DNA of 64,000 nt from CAYHXN01 sp964373675 (GCA_964373675.1 CAYJVO010000001.1:10826-74825), one strand, 5' to 3'; shown: positions 49,086 through 58,064, counted from the stretch's first letter. Program-made: numbers and translations. Notes: generated by a model from the sequence alone, not told the origin.

Positions 49086-51218
49086 TTATTTCTTACCTTC
49101 AATAATCAATTGAGCCACGCTCTGAGGAACTTCCTCATAATGACTGAACTCCATGTTAAAAGTTCCGCGGCCCTGCGTCATAGAACGCAGCTTGGTCGCA
49201 TAGCCAAACATTTCTGAAAGCGGCACCTTGGTATCAATAACTTTTATGGTTCCCATTCGGTCACTCATTGCTTCAATTTTGCCTCGTTTGGAGCTTATAT
49301 CGCCGGTAATGTCACCTAAAAATTCCGTCGGCATAATCACCTGCACCTTCATAATTGGTTCCAAGATCACCGGTTTGGAGCGCTTAGCGCCTTCTTGAAA
49401 GGCAATTGATCCAGCCACCTTGAAAGCCATTTCCGAAGAATCCACTTCGTGATAGGAACCGTCGTAAAGAGTAACTATAACGTCTGTCATCGGGTAGCCG
49501 GCAACAATACCTTTATTCATCGCTTCCTTAATACCTTTTTCCGTCGCCGGAATGTATTCTTGTGGAATCACGCCTCCTTTAATGGCGTTAATAAACTCAA
49601 ATCCCCTGCCGCGTTCATTGGGCTCTAATTTTAGGCGCACGTGGCCATATTGGCCGCGGCCGCCTGACTGACGGATATACTTCCCCTCTGCCTCGCCATT
49701 AGCTTTAATAGTTTCTTTATAAGCAACTTGAGGGCGACCGGTGTTGGCCTCTACATGAAACTCGCGCTTCATGCGCTCCACAATGATTTCCAAATGCAGT
49801 TCGCCCATGCCAGATATAATGGTTTCTCCGGTTTCAAGATCGCCAGCAACCCGAAAAGTCGGATCCTCTTCTCCAAGACGACGTAAAGCCACGCCCATTT
49901 TCTCCTGATCGACTTTAGTCTTTGGTTCAATGCGCATACTGATAACCGGTTCCGGAAAAATAATTTTTTCCAAAATTATTGGGTTTTCGGGGTCGCATAA
50001 AGTATCGCCGGTGGCAGTGTCTTTCAAACCGACAATGGCGCCCAAATCTCCCGCCGGAATTTCCTCAACTTCTTCACGCTTGTTAGCATGCATCCGCACC
50101 AAACGGCCCACCCGTTCCTGAAAATTCTTCGCGGAATTATAAATGTAACTGCCACGCTTCATTACGCCGGAATAAACTCTTAAAAAGGTTAAAGAGCCCA
50201 TAAACGGGTCAGCCGCGATTTTAAACGCCAAAGCTGCCATCAGCTCTTCATCTTTGGAATGACGCAGGAGTTCGGCTCCGGTTTTAGGATCAATCCCTTT
50301 CACCGGCGGAATGTCCAGCGGCGAAGGCAGGTAATCTATAACTGCGTCCAGAACTAGCTGAACCCCTTTGTTTTTTAAGGCCGAACCGGCCAGTACCGGA
50401 ATAATTGTTCCGGCAATAGTCGCTTTACGCAAAAGCTTTTTTAATTCCTCCAATGGCGGTTCTTTGCCTTCCAAATAAGCGCTCATAGCCGCATCATCCT
50501 GCTCAACAATTTTTTCAATCAGTTCATGGCGCCGTTTTTCCGCGGCCTCCGTGTACTCTGCCGGAATATCCGTTTCCACTACTCGCTCCCCTTTTTCTCC
50601 CTCAAAATAAAATGCCTTCCTCCGTAAAAGATCTATTAACCCTTTAAACTCGGCTTCTAGTCCGATAGGAATCTGCAATGGAAGAGCGAGGGGATTTAAA
50701 CGTTCGCGAATAGACTGCAGACTCCCCTCAAAACTTGCGCCTGTCCGGTCTAATTTATTGATAAAACAAAGTCTGGGCACGCCATATTCATCCGCGTATC
50801 GCCAATTAGTTTCCGACTGCGGCTCCACGCCTGATACTCCATCAAAAACCACTACTGCGCCATCCAAAACGCGCAAAGAACGCTTCACTTCAATCGTAAA
50901 ATCAATGTGGCCCGGCGTATCAATCAGATTAATACGGTGCTCAAATTCTTTTCTGCGTTGGTCCGCGTTTAAATCCGCGGAAGTCCGCGCCACGTATGTG
51001 GGGGTCCAAAAACAAGTCGTAACGGCAGCCGTAATGGTGATGCCGCGCTCTCGTTCCTGTTCCATCCAGTCCATTACCGTATCACCGGTATGCACTTCTC
51101 CGATCCGATGAGCAACACCGGTATAAAAAAGAATCCGTTCCGAAACGGTTGTCTTTCCGGCATCAATATGGGCAATGATGCCGATATCTCTGACCTTCTC
51201 AATAGGATAAAGCCTCAT
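49086..51218 (-). CDS. fusA: Elongation factor G
   Basis: 710 residues, full length with five domains. G1 AHIDAGKTTV, switch I RGITI, G3 DTPGHIDF, G4 NKLDRTG; domain IV has GRGQYGHVRLKLEPNERGRG. Drives translocation. Half a family A element (51219-51248) lies directly before its ATG. Confidence 0.97.
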   Translation of the reverse strand: MRLYPIEKVRDIGIIAHIDAGKTTVSERILFYTGVAHRIGEVHTGDTVMDWMEQERERGITITAAVTTCFWTPTYVARTSADLNADQRRKEFEHRINLIDTPGHIDFTIEVKRSLRVLDGAVVVFDGVSGVEPQSETNWRYADEYGVPRLCFINKLDRTGASFEGSLQSIRERLNPLALPLQIPIGLEAEFKGLIDLLRRKAFYFEGEKGERVVETDIPAEYTEAAEKRRHELIEKIVEQDDAAMSAYLEGKEPPLEELKKLLRKATIAGTIIPVLAGSALKNKGVQLVLDAVIDYLPSPLDIPPVKGIDPKTGAELLRHSKDEELMAALAFKIAADPFMGSLTFLRVYSGVMKRGSYIYNSAKNFQERVGRLVRMHANKREEVEEIPAGDLGAIVGLKDTATGDTLCDPENPIILEKIIFPEPVISMRIEPKTKVDQEKMGVALRRLGEEDPTFRVAGDLETGETIISGMGELHLEIIVERMKREFHVEANTGRPQVAYKETIKANGEAEGKYIRQSGGRGQYGHVRLKLEPNERGRGFEFINAIKGGVIPQEYIPATEKGIKEAMNKGIVAGYPMTDVIVTLYDGSYHEVDSSEMAFKVAGSIAFQEGAKRSKPVILEPIMKVQVIMPTEFLGDITGDISSKRGKIEAMSDRMGTIKVIDTKVPLSEMFGYATKLRSMTQGRGTFNMEFSHYEEVPQSVAQLIIEGKK

Positions 51219-51247
51219 GAATTCGTACTCATTTCGTATTTCGTAGC
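51219..51247. repeat. Family A half-element, copy 8
   Basis: GAATTCGTACTCATTTCGTA and TTTCGTAGCC between fusA and rpsG. It represents only one arm. Confidence 0.6.
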
Positions 51248-51715
51248 CTACCAGGCGAAGTGCGCAAAAGCCCGGTTGGCTTCTGCCATTCTATGAGTAT
51301 CCTGCTTCTTTTTAATCGCGGCTCCCTCGTTTTTAACTGCAAGCAGCAGCTCTTCCGCTAACTTCCGGGCCATTGGTTTGCCTTTTTTGGCCCGGGCAGC
51401 CCCAATCAGCCATCGGGCGGCTAAAACAAATCGCCGGTCAACGCGAACCTCGCGGGGAACTTGATAATTGGCGCCACCGATTCTTCGGGAAACGACTTCC
51501 ACCGCTGGAGCGGTATTTTCTAAGGCTTTCTCAAAAACCGAAAGAGGGTCCTGCTTGGTCTCTTTTTTTATAATATCAAAGGTGTTGTATAAAACTTTCT
51601 CTGCAACGGTTTTTTTACCCTCCTTCATTAAATAATTAATAAAGCGTCCAACAGCCACGCTTTTATACTCTAAATCCGGCGTATGTTCTCTTTTGTAATT
51701 GCGTTTCTTACGCAT
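51248..51715 (-). CDS. rpsG: 30S ribosomal protein S7
   Basis: 155 residues. MRKKRNYKREHTPDLEYKSV, AVGRFINYLMKEGKKTVAEK, ALENTAPAVEVVSRRIGGAN, YQVPREVRVDRRFVLAARWL. S7 organises the 30S head and in E. coli represses the str operon. A family A palindrome ends 8 nt before the ATG. Confidence 0.96.
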   Translation of the reverse strand: MRKKRNYKREHTPDLEYKSVAVGRFINYLMKEGKKTVAEKVLYNTFDIIKKETKQDPLSVFEKALENTAPAVEVVSRRIGGANYQVPREVRVDRRFVLAARWLIGAARAKKGKPMARKLAEELLLAVKNEGAAIKKKQDTHRMAEANRAFAHFAW

Positions 51716-51723
51716 TGCGATCC

Positions 51724-51797
51724 GCTACTAAATACGAAATTTTTACGAATATACTAAGTGTTTTTCGTACTTTCGTAAATTTTCGTATTTCGTAGCT
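51724..51797. repeat. Family A palindrome, copy 7 (upstream of rpsG)
   Basis: GCTACTAAATACGAAATTTT, ACTTTCGTAAATTTTCGTAT, TTCGTAGC; nearly identical to copy 6. Confidence 0.88.
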
Positions 51798-51799
51798 AA

Positions 51800-52222
51800 T
51801 TAACTTGTTGCTTCCTTCGGCATCTTCGCGCCATACCCCGACCGTTGCTGCCTTCTTGCTTCCACGCCAGAGGCGTCCAGGACGCCGCGCACAATATGAT
51901 AACGGACGCCCGGCAAATCTTTTGCGCGTCCGCCGCGAACCATAACCACTGAGTGTTCCTGTAAATTATGACCTTCTCCCGGAATATAAGCGGTTATTTC
52001 CATTCCGTTGGTTAAACGCACGCGCGCCACTTTGCGCAAAGCAGAGTTTGGTTTTTTTGGCGTCGTAGTAAAAACCTTCAAACAGACGCCGCGCTTAAAT
52101 GGCGACGCCACCTTGACCGGTTTATTTTTAAGCGTGTTGAAATAACGCCTCATGGCCGGCGCTTTGGACTTATACACAGTCACTTTTCTTCCCTTTTTAA
52201 TAAGCTGCCTGATGGTCGGCAT
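51800..52222 (-). CDS. rpsL: 30S ribosomal protein S12
   Basis: 140 residues. PTIRQLIKKGRKVTVYKSKA, PFKRGVCLKVFTTTPKKPNS, ALRKVARVRLTNGMEITAYI, PGEGHNLQEHSVVMVRGGRA. The decoding-centre residues TPKKPNS are intact. A few extra residues lie between the N-terminal arm and the OB fold. First gene of the minus-strand str cluster; a minus-strand TATAAT lies at 52245-52240. Confidence 0.96.
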   Translation of the reverse strand: MPTIRQLIKKGRKVTVYKSKAPAMRRYFNTLKNKPVKVASPFKRGVCLKVFTTTPKKPNSALRKVARVRLTNGMEITAYIPGEGHNLQEHSVVMVRGGRAKDLPGVRYHIVRGVLDASGVEARRQQRSGYGAKMPKEATS

Positions 52223-52265
52223 ACCGAAAAGATTAACAAATTATAAAGCTCAAAGTCAAACATGT

Positions 52266-52271
52266 TATACT
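52266..52271 (+). promoter_or_regulatory. Extended -10 box for the M50 gene
   Basis: TGTTATACT ends 8 nt before ATG 52280, which supports that start over ATG 52262. Confidence 0.45.
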
Positions 52272-52279
52272 TAAAATTA

Positions 52280-52918
52280 ATGAATTATTTAACCGTTTTG
52301 CTGTTTCAGCTCTTCGTGCTCGTCTTTTCCGTTATCATTCACGAAGTATCTCATGGTTTAATGGCTTTACGCTTGGGGGATACTACTGCTAGAGACGCCG
52401 GCCGATTGACTTTAAACCCCTTAAAACACCTGGATTTTTTTGGTTCATTTATCGTGCCGATCACGCTTTTTCTGCTCTCCGGAGGCACTCTAGTTCTGGG
52501 TTGGGCAAAACCGGTTCCTTACAATCCTTACAATTTAAAAAACCCCAAATTAAGCGCCGCCCTTATCGGTCTGGCTGGTCCATTAAGCAATATTCTGGTG
52601 GCGCTGATTTTCGGATTGCTGATTCGCGTACCTCTGCCAGCAGAACTTGTTGTTCCCTTAACCCTGATGGCTTTTTTCAACTTTATAGTTTTTATAAATG
52701 TTTTGCTGGCGGTTTTTAATCTTGTACCTATTCCGCCGCTGGACGGTTCCAATATCCTCTTTTCTCTGATGCCGCGGCAGCTGGCTGCCATTCAAAGATT
52801 TTTGGAGCGCTACGGAATTTTTATTCTTATTTTCTTTATCTTTTTTGGATTTCAGTTTATTTTTCCGGTCGTCTACGCGCTCTATCGCCTCATTGTTGGC
52901 GGAGAAGTTGCCTTCTAA
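52280..52918 (+). CDS. Site-2-type membrane zinc protease (M50B)
   Basis: 212 residues, four to five membrane segments. Zinc motif IIHEVSHGLMALRLGD (HExxH), GWAKPVPYNPYNL, GLAGPLSNILVAL, and the third ligand in NLVPIPPLDGSNIL. It matches the short YwhC/MJ0392-type M50 proteases, which cut within the membrane. Divergent from rpsL. A second, less complete HExxH membrane protein lies at 17.6 kb. Confidence 0.88.
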   Translation: MNYLTVLLFQLFVLVFSVIIHEVSHGLMALRLGDTTARDAGRLTLNPLKHLDFFGSFIVPITLFLLSGGTLVLGWAKPVPYNPYNLKNPKLSAALIGLAGPLSNILVALIFGLLIRVPLPAELVVPLTLMAFFNFIVFINVLLAVFNLVPIPPLDGSNILFSLMPRQLAAIQRFLERYGIFILIFFIFFGFQFIFPVVYALYRLIVGGEVAF

Positions 52919-52935
52919 AATCAGTGCGGGATATT

Positions 52936-53190
52936 TACCCCCACACCTAGTTAGTTTCAATAGTATGTTTTATGTTTATCTAATACAAAGCAAAAAAGAT
53001 GACGAATTGTATACTGGTTCTACAAATGATTTAAAAAGGAGGCTTTTGGAACATAATCAAGGATTAAATAAATCCACTAAACATCGCGGGTCATTTGAAT
53101 TAATTTATTATGAAGCTTACAAATGCTTTGGGCCAACTTAAACGTCGGGTATCCAAAAGCCTCAAAAACTAACTAGGTGTGAGGGTTTAC
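52936..53190. mobile_element. 255-bp mini-element carrying a GIY-YIG gene between inverted repeats
   Basis: ACACCTAGTTAGTTT at 52943-52957 and its exact complement at 53166-53180, with partly matching TTACCCCC/GAGGGTTTA extensions, bracket a decayed GIY-YIG gene. No transposase is present. Confidence 0.6.
52965..53141 (+). pseudogene. GIY-YIG endonuclease, truncated by frameshift
   Basis: 58 residues from ATG 52965: MFYVYLIQSKKDDELYTGST, NDLKRRLLEHNQGLNKSTKH, RGSFELIYYEAY, a typical UPF0213/UvrC-like GIY-YIG start with the Arg of the active site (DLKRRL). It then ends abruptly (KCFGPT). In the next frame, NALGQLKRRVSKSLKN and stop resembles the usual family tail, so one frameshift plus an internal loss is likely. 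The gene lies inside a pair of inverted repeats. Confidence 0.7.
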
Positions 53191-53208
53191 CCCTTAGGTA
53201 TTTTAACT

Positions 53209-53214
53209 TATAAT
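53209..53214 (+). promoter_or_regulatory. -10 box TATAAT for the ceramidase-like gene
   Basis: TATAAT 25 nt before ATG 53240; no clear -35 box. Confidence 0.4.
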
Positions 53215-53239
53215 ATTCTCGGTTCTTTAATAGTGGTTG

Positions 53240-54478
53240 ATGAAGATAGGCATCCTCTTATCTCTATCAATATTTTCTCAAGATTCGGAATCCGTATTTA
53301 AAGCCGCCGCCGAATCAACAGTAATTATGCCCGCAGAAAATGTCTTAATGGGCGGCTTCAGCCCGAACCGGATGTCCACCGGCGTTCACGATGATCTTTT
53401 TGCCCGTTGTATTGTTTTTGAAAAGAACAATCAAAAAATGGCTTGGGTTAGCTTAGATCTACTGGGATTTTTGCGCTATGATGTGTTTCTTGTTAAAAAG
53501 GAGCTGGCTGAAAGAAGAACCCTTGATCCTTCATCGGTATTTATTTTCAGCACCCATCAGCACTCCGGTCCGGATACCCTCGGTCTTTGGGGCAGGATAC
53601 CGATAGCCACGCCAGGACGCAATGAAAAATACTTGGCGGAAGTCCGACAGAAAATCGTTAAACTGATTGCCGAAACAGCGGCCAAAACCGAGCCGGCCAA
53701 TCTAAAAATAATCAAAACGGTCAGCAAGGAATTTTCCAAAAACCGACGCGAACCTGATCTCTTGGATAAAGACATCACGATACTGCTGGTAAGCAATGAA
53801 AAAAAACATATTGCCACGATTGTAAACTTCGGCTGCCATCCGGAGGTGATGTTTCGCAGCAATACCCTGATTTCCGCTGATTTTCCGGGCGTATTGGCAA
53901 AACACCTGGAAGCTGCGATGGGCGGGACAACAATTTTCATTAACGGCATTTTAGGCGGGATGGTAACGCCGAATACGGCTGTTCTTAAAACCAATTACAG
54001 CGGCTTTGACAAATGTGAAGCAATGGGGAAATTACTGTCCCGTTGGGTAATTGATGCGGTGATTCAAAATCAAAAAGAAAAAATAAAACCTGACTGGACT
54101 ATAAAAACCGAGCACATCAAAATCCCGCTGGAGAATCACGCTTTTAAATTAGCCGTAAAGCACGGAGCGATTCCCAAATCTGAAGAAGTATTTCAAGACT
54201 GGCATCTTATAACCGAGGTGAGCGTTATAAACCTTGGTGGCGTATCAATTTTGCTGGTTCCCGGTGAAATCCTTCCCAAACTCGGTTTAGAAATCAAGGC
54301 AATGTTTCCGGGTAAATACACAATGATGTTTACTTTGGCCAACGATGAGATTGGCTACATCATTCATCCTGATGATTGGTCGCGCGATCTTTACCGCTAC
54401 GAACGCTCCATGTCCGTCGGCCCGAAAGCGGGAAAAATAATTTTGGAAACATTCAAAAAAATAGCGGTTGATAAATAG
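53240..54478 (+). CDS. Neutral/alkaline ceramidase-like amidohydrolase (N-terminal domain only)
   Basis: 412 residues from ATG 53240. It resembles the N-terminal zinc domain of neutral ceramidases: FSPNRMSTGVHDDLFARCIV, then WVSLDLLGF, FSTHQHSGPDT (zinc ligand region) and VNFGCHPEV. Later comes NDEIGYIIHPDDW, in place of the usual NGYxGYIPT-type block. The C-terminal Ig-like domain of true ceramidases is missing. A bacterium of this type is not expected to own sphingolipids, so it may act on host lipids, peptidoglycan or other amides. Confidence 0.78.
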   Translation: MKIGILLSLSIFSQDSESVFKAAAESTVIMPAENVLMGGFSPNRMSTGVHDDLFARCIVFEKNNQKMAWVSLDLLGFLRYDVFLVKKELAERRTLDPSSVFIFSTHQHSGPDTLGLWGRIPIATPGRNEKYLAEVRQKIVKLIAETAAKTEPANLKIIKTVSKEFSKNRREPDLLDKDITILLVSNEKKHIATIVNFGCHPEVMFRSNTLISADFPGVLAKHLEAAMGGTTIFINGILGGMVTPNTAVLKTNYSGFDKCEAMGKLLSRWVIDAVIQNQKEKIKPDWTIKTEHIKIPLENHAFKLAVKHGAIPKSEEVFQDWHLITEVSVINLGGVSILLVPGEILPKLGLEIKAMFPGKYTMMFTLANDEIGYIIHPDDWSRDLYRYERSMSVGPKAGKIILETFKKIAVDK

Positions 54479-54514
54479 CCGCTATTTATTTTTAATGGAG
54501 GCGATGGAAGCAAA

Positions 54515-54572
54515 GGTATTCTATTTTTGTGATCGCTAGGATAAAATACCTAAATATTTAACTAACTAATAG
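54515..54572. repeat. Family B element, copy 3
   Basis: 36-bp core at 54515-54550 with the centre changed to GTGATCGC, followed by TAAATATTTAACTAACTAAT. Lies between the ceramidase-like gene and tRNA-Ser. Confidence 0.8.
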
Positions 54573-54586
54573 TCACGCTAAGGAAG

Positions 54587-54671
54587 CGGAGGGGGCGAGA
54601 TTCGAACTCGCGAACCCTTGCGGGTTGCACGCTCTCCAAGCGTGTGCACTAGACCACTATGCGACCCCTCC
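54587..54671 (-). tRNA. tRNA-Ser (anticodon GGA)
   Basis: 85 nt on the minus strand. Acceptor GGAGGGG pairs with CCCCTCC, discriminator G. Anticodon stem CACGC/GCGTG with loop TTGGAGA (anticodon GGA, reads UCC/UCU). A long variable arm (ACCCGCAAGGGT) is present as expected for serine, and the T arm is GCGAG TTCGAAT CTCGC. CCA is not encoded. Confidence 0.95.
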
Positions 54672-54691
54672 AGCTTTATAAAGTTTAAAAC

Positions 54692-54720
54692 AAAAAATCC
54701 CGCTTCTCAAGCGGGGTTTT
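54692..54720 (-). terminator. Terminator of the gene at 54707-55447
   Basis: CCCGCTT/AAGCGGG hairpin followed on the minus strand by TTTTTTGTTTT; the stop codon lies inside it. Confidence 0.75.
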
Positions 54721-55447
54721 CGTTTTTCTTAATCAATTCAGCAATCTTTTCAAACGCAATTGTGGATTCTTTAAAACGTTTTTCAATGATCGCGAGGCAC
54801 TTTTGACAACCGCTTTCCAAGTGTTCCATAAATTCTTTTTCTGTTTCCCCAGTCTCCAGACATTTAACTACGGCGCTCCGCCATTTTTCTTCTACGGCTA
54901 AAATCATATTCGTCGCCTGCAAAACCTTATTGGATTGATACCAGGATTCCACAGTGTCCGGATGCCACCAACCAGTTAACTGCGGCTGAATTATTTTTTC
55001 CGGCATATGAAATGGCGCCCGTCCCGGAGACAAAATCATGCTTAATTCGTGGTTGCCTTTTTCTTGCCGGATTCTTATAGGTTTTTGTCCCTGAAACCAA
55101 GTCCCGAATCTAACAACACACCGACGAATCGCAATATCCTGCATATGCGTGCGCTTAGTTTCTTGGGCTAAGAAATTAAGCCCGGAAGTAATATTGCTTG
55201 GCTCATCGTCATAAACCTCCGATGCTTCGCTGACCAACCGACCTAAAATCTCCGGCCGTAATTTTAAAAAGTTAAAATACGCATCCTCATAAATCATGCA
55301 GGCGCCGAGAAAATCTAAAGTTTGATCGCCCCACTGCCATACTAATTGCCAATTTCCTTTCCCATATTTTTGGTCCCACTCTTTTTGTTTTTCATCACGA
55401 TGTTTTCCTAAATACCCTGGCCGCTCAATCGTAATCCACACATTCAT
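54707..55447 (-). CDS. Hypothetical soluble protein, 246 residues
   Basis: I do not recognise a domain. The start MNVWITIERPGYLGKHRDEK is followed by QKEWDQKYGKGNWQLVWQWG; the middle has DDEPSNITSGLNF and a strongly charged C-terminal helical region with two cysteines (ESGCQKCLAII). Tryptophan-rich. ATG 55447 is preferred over an upstream in-frame ATG that would add a poorly composed stretch. A terminator overlaps the stop. I recall similar proteins in Parcubacteria but can name no function. Confidence 0.75.
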   Translation of the reverse strand: MNVWITIERPGYLGKHRDEKQKEWDQKYGKGNWQLVWQWGDQTLDFLGACMIYEDAYFNFLKLRPEILGRLVSEASEVYDDEPSNITSGLNFLAQETKRTHMQDIAIRRCVVRFGTWFQGQKPIRIRQEKGNHELSMILSPGRAPFHMPEKIIQPQLTGWWHPDTVESWYQSNKVLQATNMILAVEEKWRSAVVKCLETGETEKEFMEHLESGCQKCLAIIEKRFKESTIAFEKIAELIKKNENPA

Positions 55448-55533
55448 TATTAAACTCAAAAACGCTTTCAGTAGTATAAAATAGCTAACCGCTCCACGCA
55501 ACAAAAACCGCCGTTATCGGCGGGTTCCCAAAT

Positions 55534-56355
55534 TCACACTGCCATCGGGGCAGAAATCGCCGGATGATGTCTGTAGTTAATCAATTGAATGTCGTCCATT
55601 TTAAAATTGTCAATGCTGGTTACAGCCGGGTTTAGCCAAAGTTTCGGCAATGGCAACGGCTCGCGCTGTAACTGCGTCTTCGCCTGCTCAAAGTGATTTA
55701 AGTATATATGAACGTCGCCAAGAGTGTGAATAAATTCCCCCGGCCTCAAACCGGTTGTTTGAGCAACCAGGTGTAAAAGAAGCGCATAAGAAGCGATGTT
55801 GAACGGAACGCCTAAAAACATATCGCAGCTTCGCTGATACATTTGGAGCGACAGCCGGCCATTGGCAACGAAAAACTGAAAAAAAGCGTGGCAGGGAGGC
55901 AAGGCCATTTGCTCCAACTCGCCTGGATTCCAAGCCATCACGATAAGGCGACGATCGGACGGATTTTTCTTAATCCGGTTAATCACATCCCCCAGCTGAT
56001 CGTAGGCAGTGCCGTCAGAGCGGCGCCATTTTCGCCATTGCACTCCATAAATGCGGCCAACATCGCCTTCAAATTCGGCTTTCACTTTCCAATATTCGGC
56101 ATTGGCATTGGCGTCCCAAATGTGACATCCAAGTTTCTGGAGCTCTTTTACGTCTTGGCTGCCACTGATAAACCACAAAAGTTCCGCCTTTACGAGGTCG
56201 AATGCCACTTTTTTAGTCGTAATAATTGGGAATCCCTCGGCTATATCAAAACGCATTTGCCTTACAAACACCGAACGGTTCCCTATTCCAGTCCTATCCG
56301 GCCGATCAACCCCCCTTTCTAACACTTCCCGCAAGACATCCAAGTACTGCTTCAT
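55534..56355 (-). CDS. thyA: Thymidylate synthase
   Basis: ThyA methylates dUMP to dTMP with methylene-tetrahydrofolate. 273 residues from ATG 56355 (MKQYLDVLREVLERGVDRPD). Motifs: RTGIGNRSVF, the catalytic cysteine in MALPPCHAFFQFFVANGRLS, QRSCDMFLGVPFNIASYALL, and GDVHIYLNH. Length is near E. coli ThyA (264). An upstream in-frame ATG would add an unrelated aromatic-rich stretch. Confidence 0.95.
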   Translation of the reverse strand: MKQYLDVLREVLERGVDRPDRTGIGNRSVFVRQMRFDIAEGFPIITTKKVAFDLVKAELLWFISGSQDVKELQKLGCHIWDANANAEYWKVKAEFEGDVGRIYGVQWRKWRRSDGTAYDQLGDVINRIKKNPSDRRLIVMAWNPGELEQMALPPCHAFFQFFVANGRLSLQMYQRSCDMFLGVPFNIASYALLLHLVAQTTGLRPGEFIHTLGDVHIYLNHFEQAKTQLQREPLPLPKLWLNPAVTSIDNFKMDDIQLINYRHHPAISAPMAV

Positions 56356-56450
56356 TTCCCATGCCCCTGTATCAAAAATGCTTTCGTAATAATAGCAAAA
56401 ACCAAAAAAACTTACCAAGTGGCGGGTTTCTTTCAATTCCCAATTCCTAA

Positions 56451-58064
56451 TTACATCATATCCATTCCCGGATTCGGAGCCGGCGGGGTTTTATCTTCTT
56501 TTTTTGGAATTTCCGATACTGCCGCGCCGATCGTTAAGTAGTTGGAAGCTACGGAAACGGCATTTAAAAATGCCACTTTAGTTACCTTTAGCGGATCTAA
56601 GATGCCGGCTTGCTTAAGGTCAGTCACTTTCTGCTTATTGGAGTCAAACCCTTTCCAAAGATCCTTACTGGAAAGTTGGCTAATTACCTCAGCTGCCGAT
56701 TGACCGCTATTAGCGATGATCGCTTTTAATGGCGCTTCCGCGGCGGCCATTAAAATCTGACCGGCCGGCTCTTTTGAATTCCGAAATGCTTCTCCGGCAT
56801 GATACAAAGCCATGCCGCCGCCGGGCACAATCCCCTCTTCCATCGCCGCGCGGGTAGCTGCCACTGCGTCCTCCACTCTTTGTTTCAATTCTTGCTGCGC
56901 GGATTCCGTTGGCGCGCCGACTTTAATTACGGCAACGCCGCCAGACAACTTACCCAACCGTTCCTGTAATTTCTCTTTGTCAAATTCGGAATCAGTTTTT
57001 TTAAGCTGGGCTTTAATTTGGGCAATTCGCTGATTGATCTCATCTTTTGATCCTTTGCCGCCGACAATCGTGGTGTAATCTTTATTGGAAACCACCCGAT
57101 GCGCCGAACCCAACGAGTGAATATCCGCTGATTCCATTTTTTTGCCTACATCTTCAGAAATAAATTCTGCGCCGGTCACTATCGCAATATCCTGCAGCAT
57201 TTCTTTTCTGCGATCGCCAAAGCCCGGCGCCTTGACTGCCAACACCGTAAATATGCCGCGCAGTTTATTGACTACCAAAGTTGCTAGCGCTTCACCATCA
57301 ACTTCATCGGCAATAATTACTAATTCTTTCTTTCCGCTCTGAACTATCTTTTCCAAAAGCGGCAGAATATCATTAATTGCCGAAATTTTTCGGTCGGTTA
57401 CTAAAATATATGGTTCTTCTAAAGCTGCTTCCATTTTCTCGGAATTAGTAATCATATACGGAGAAATGTAGCCGCGATCAAACTGCATCCCCTCCACGAC
57501 TTCATAAGAATTACTGACCGTATTGGAATCTTCCAGAGTAACCACGCCTTCTCTGCCGACTTTACTGATTACTTCTACAATTAATTTTCCGATGCTGGAA
57601 TCTTTAGCGGAAAGCGAAGCCACTTCTTCAATTCTTTTCTGATCGTTAATAACTTCTTTTTGTTTTTCTAAATTTTTAATAATTTGATCGGCGCCTTTTT
57701 TGAATTCATCCGCCAGTTGAATTACATTCATGTGCGGATTGGATTTTAAGATTTTCTCACTTTCATTAATAATCGCATGCGCCAAAACAATAGCAGTGGT
57801 GGTCCCGTCTCCTACCGCATCATTGGTTTTATCGGCGGCCTGTTTAATCAATTCTGCCCCTAGATTTTCAAATTTTTCTTCCAGCTCAATTTCTTTGGCG
57901 ACGGTTACGCCGTCAAAAGTAACCTGCGGCGCGCCGTAGCCTTTTTCAATAACCACGGCTTTGCCCCGCGGCCCCAAGGTAACTGCCACCGCTTGGGCAA
58001 GTTTATCTATTCCTTTTTTAAGCGCTGCCCGCGCCTCTTCATTAAATAAAAGTTGTTTTGCCAT
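56451..58064 (-). CDS. groL: 60 kDa chaperonin GroEL
   Basis: 537 residues from ATG 58064 (MAKQLLFNEEARAALKKGID). ATP-site motifs GPRGKAVVIEKGYGAPQVTF, the DGTTTA loop (AVGDGTTTAIVLAHAI), ERLGKLSGGVAVIKVGAPTE, and the C-terminal PNPGMDMM tail. Forms the folding chamber with GroES. The 226-bp gap to groES contains GC-rich inverted repeats (GCGATCCGC/GCGGATCGC and GAGCA..CGATTGG/CCAATCACTGCTC) but no gene. Confidence 0.96.
   Translation of the reverse strand: MAKQLLFNEEARAALKKGIDKLAQAVAVTLGPRGKAVVIEKGYGAPQVTFDGVTVAKEIELEEKFENLGAELIKQAADKTNDAVGDGTTTAIVLAHAIINESEKILKSNPHMNVIQLADEFKKGADQIIKNLEKQKEVINDQKRIEEVASLSAKDSSIGKLIVEVISKVGREGVVTLEDSNTVSNSYEVVEGMQFDRGYISPYMITNSEKMEAALEEPYILVTDRKISAINDILPLLEKIVQSGKKELVIIADEVDGEALATLVVNKLRGIFTVLAVKAPGFGDRRKEMLQDIAIVTGAEFISEDVGKKMESADIHSLGSAHRVVSNKDYTTIVGGKGSKDEINQRIAQIKAQLKKTDSEFDKEKLQERLGKLSGGVAVIKVGAPTESAQQELKQRVEDAVAATRAAMEEGIVPGGGMALYHAGEAFRNSKEPAGQILMAAAEAPLKAIIANSGQSAAEVISQLSSKDLWKGFDSNKQKVTDLKQAGILDPLKVTKVAFLNAVSVASNYLTIGAAVSEIPKKEDKTPPAPNPGMDMM

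Noticed and set aside
55843..56322. Long plus-strand frame opposite thyA
   Set aside because: It is the complement of well-conserved thymidylate synthase sequence and has no family match.
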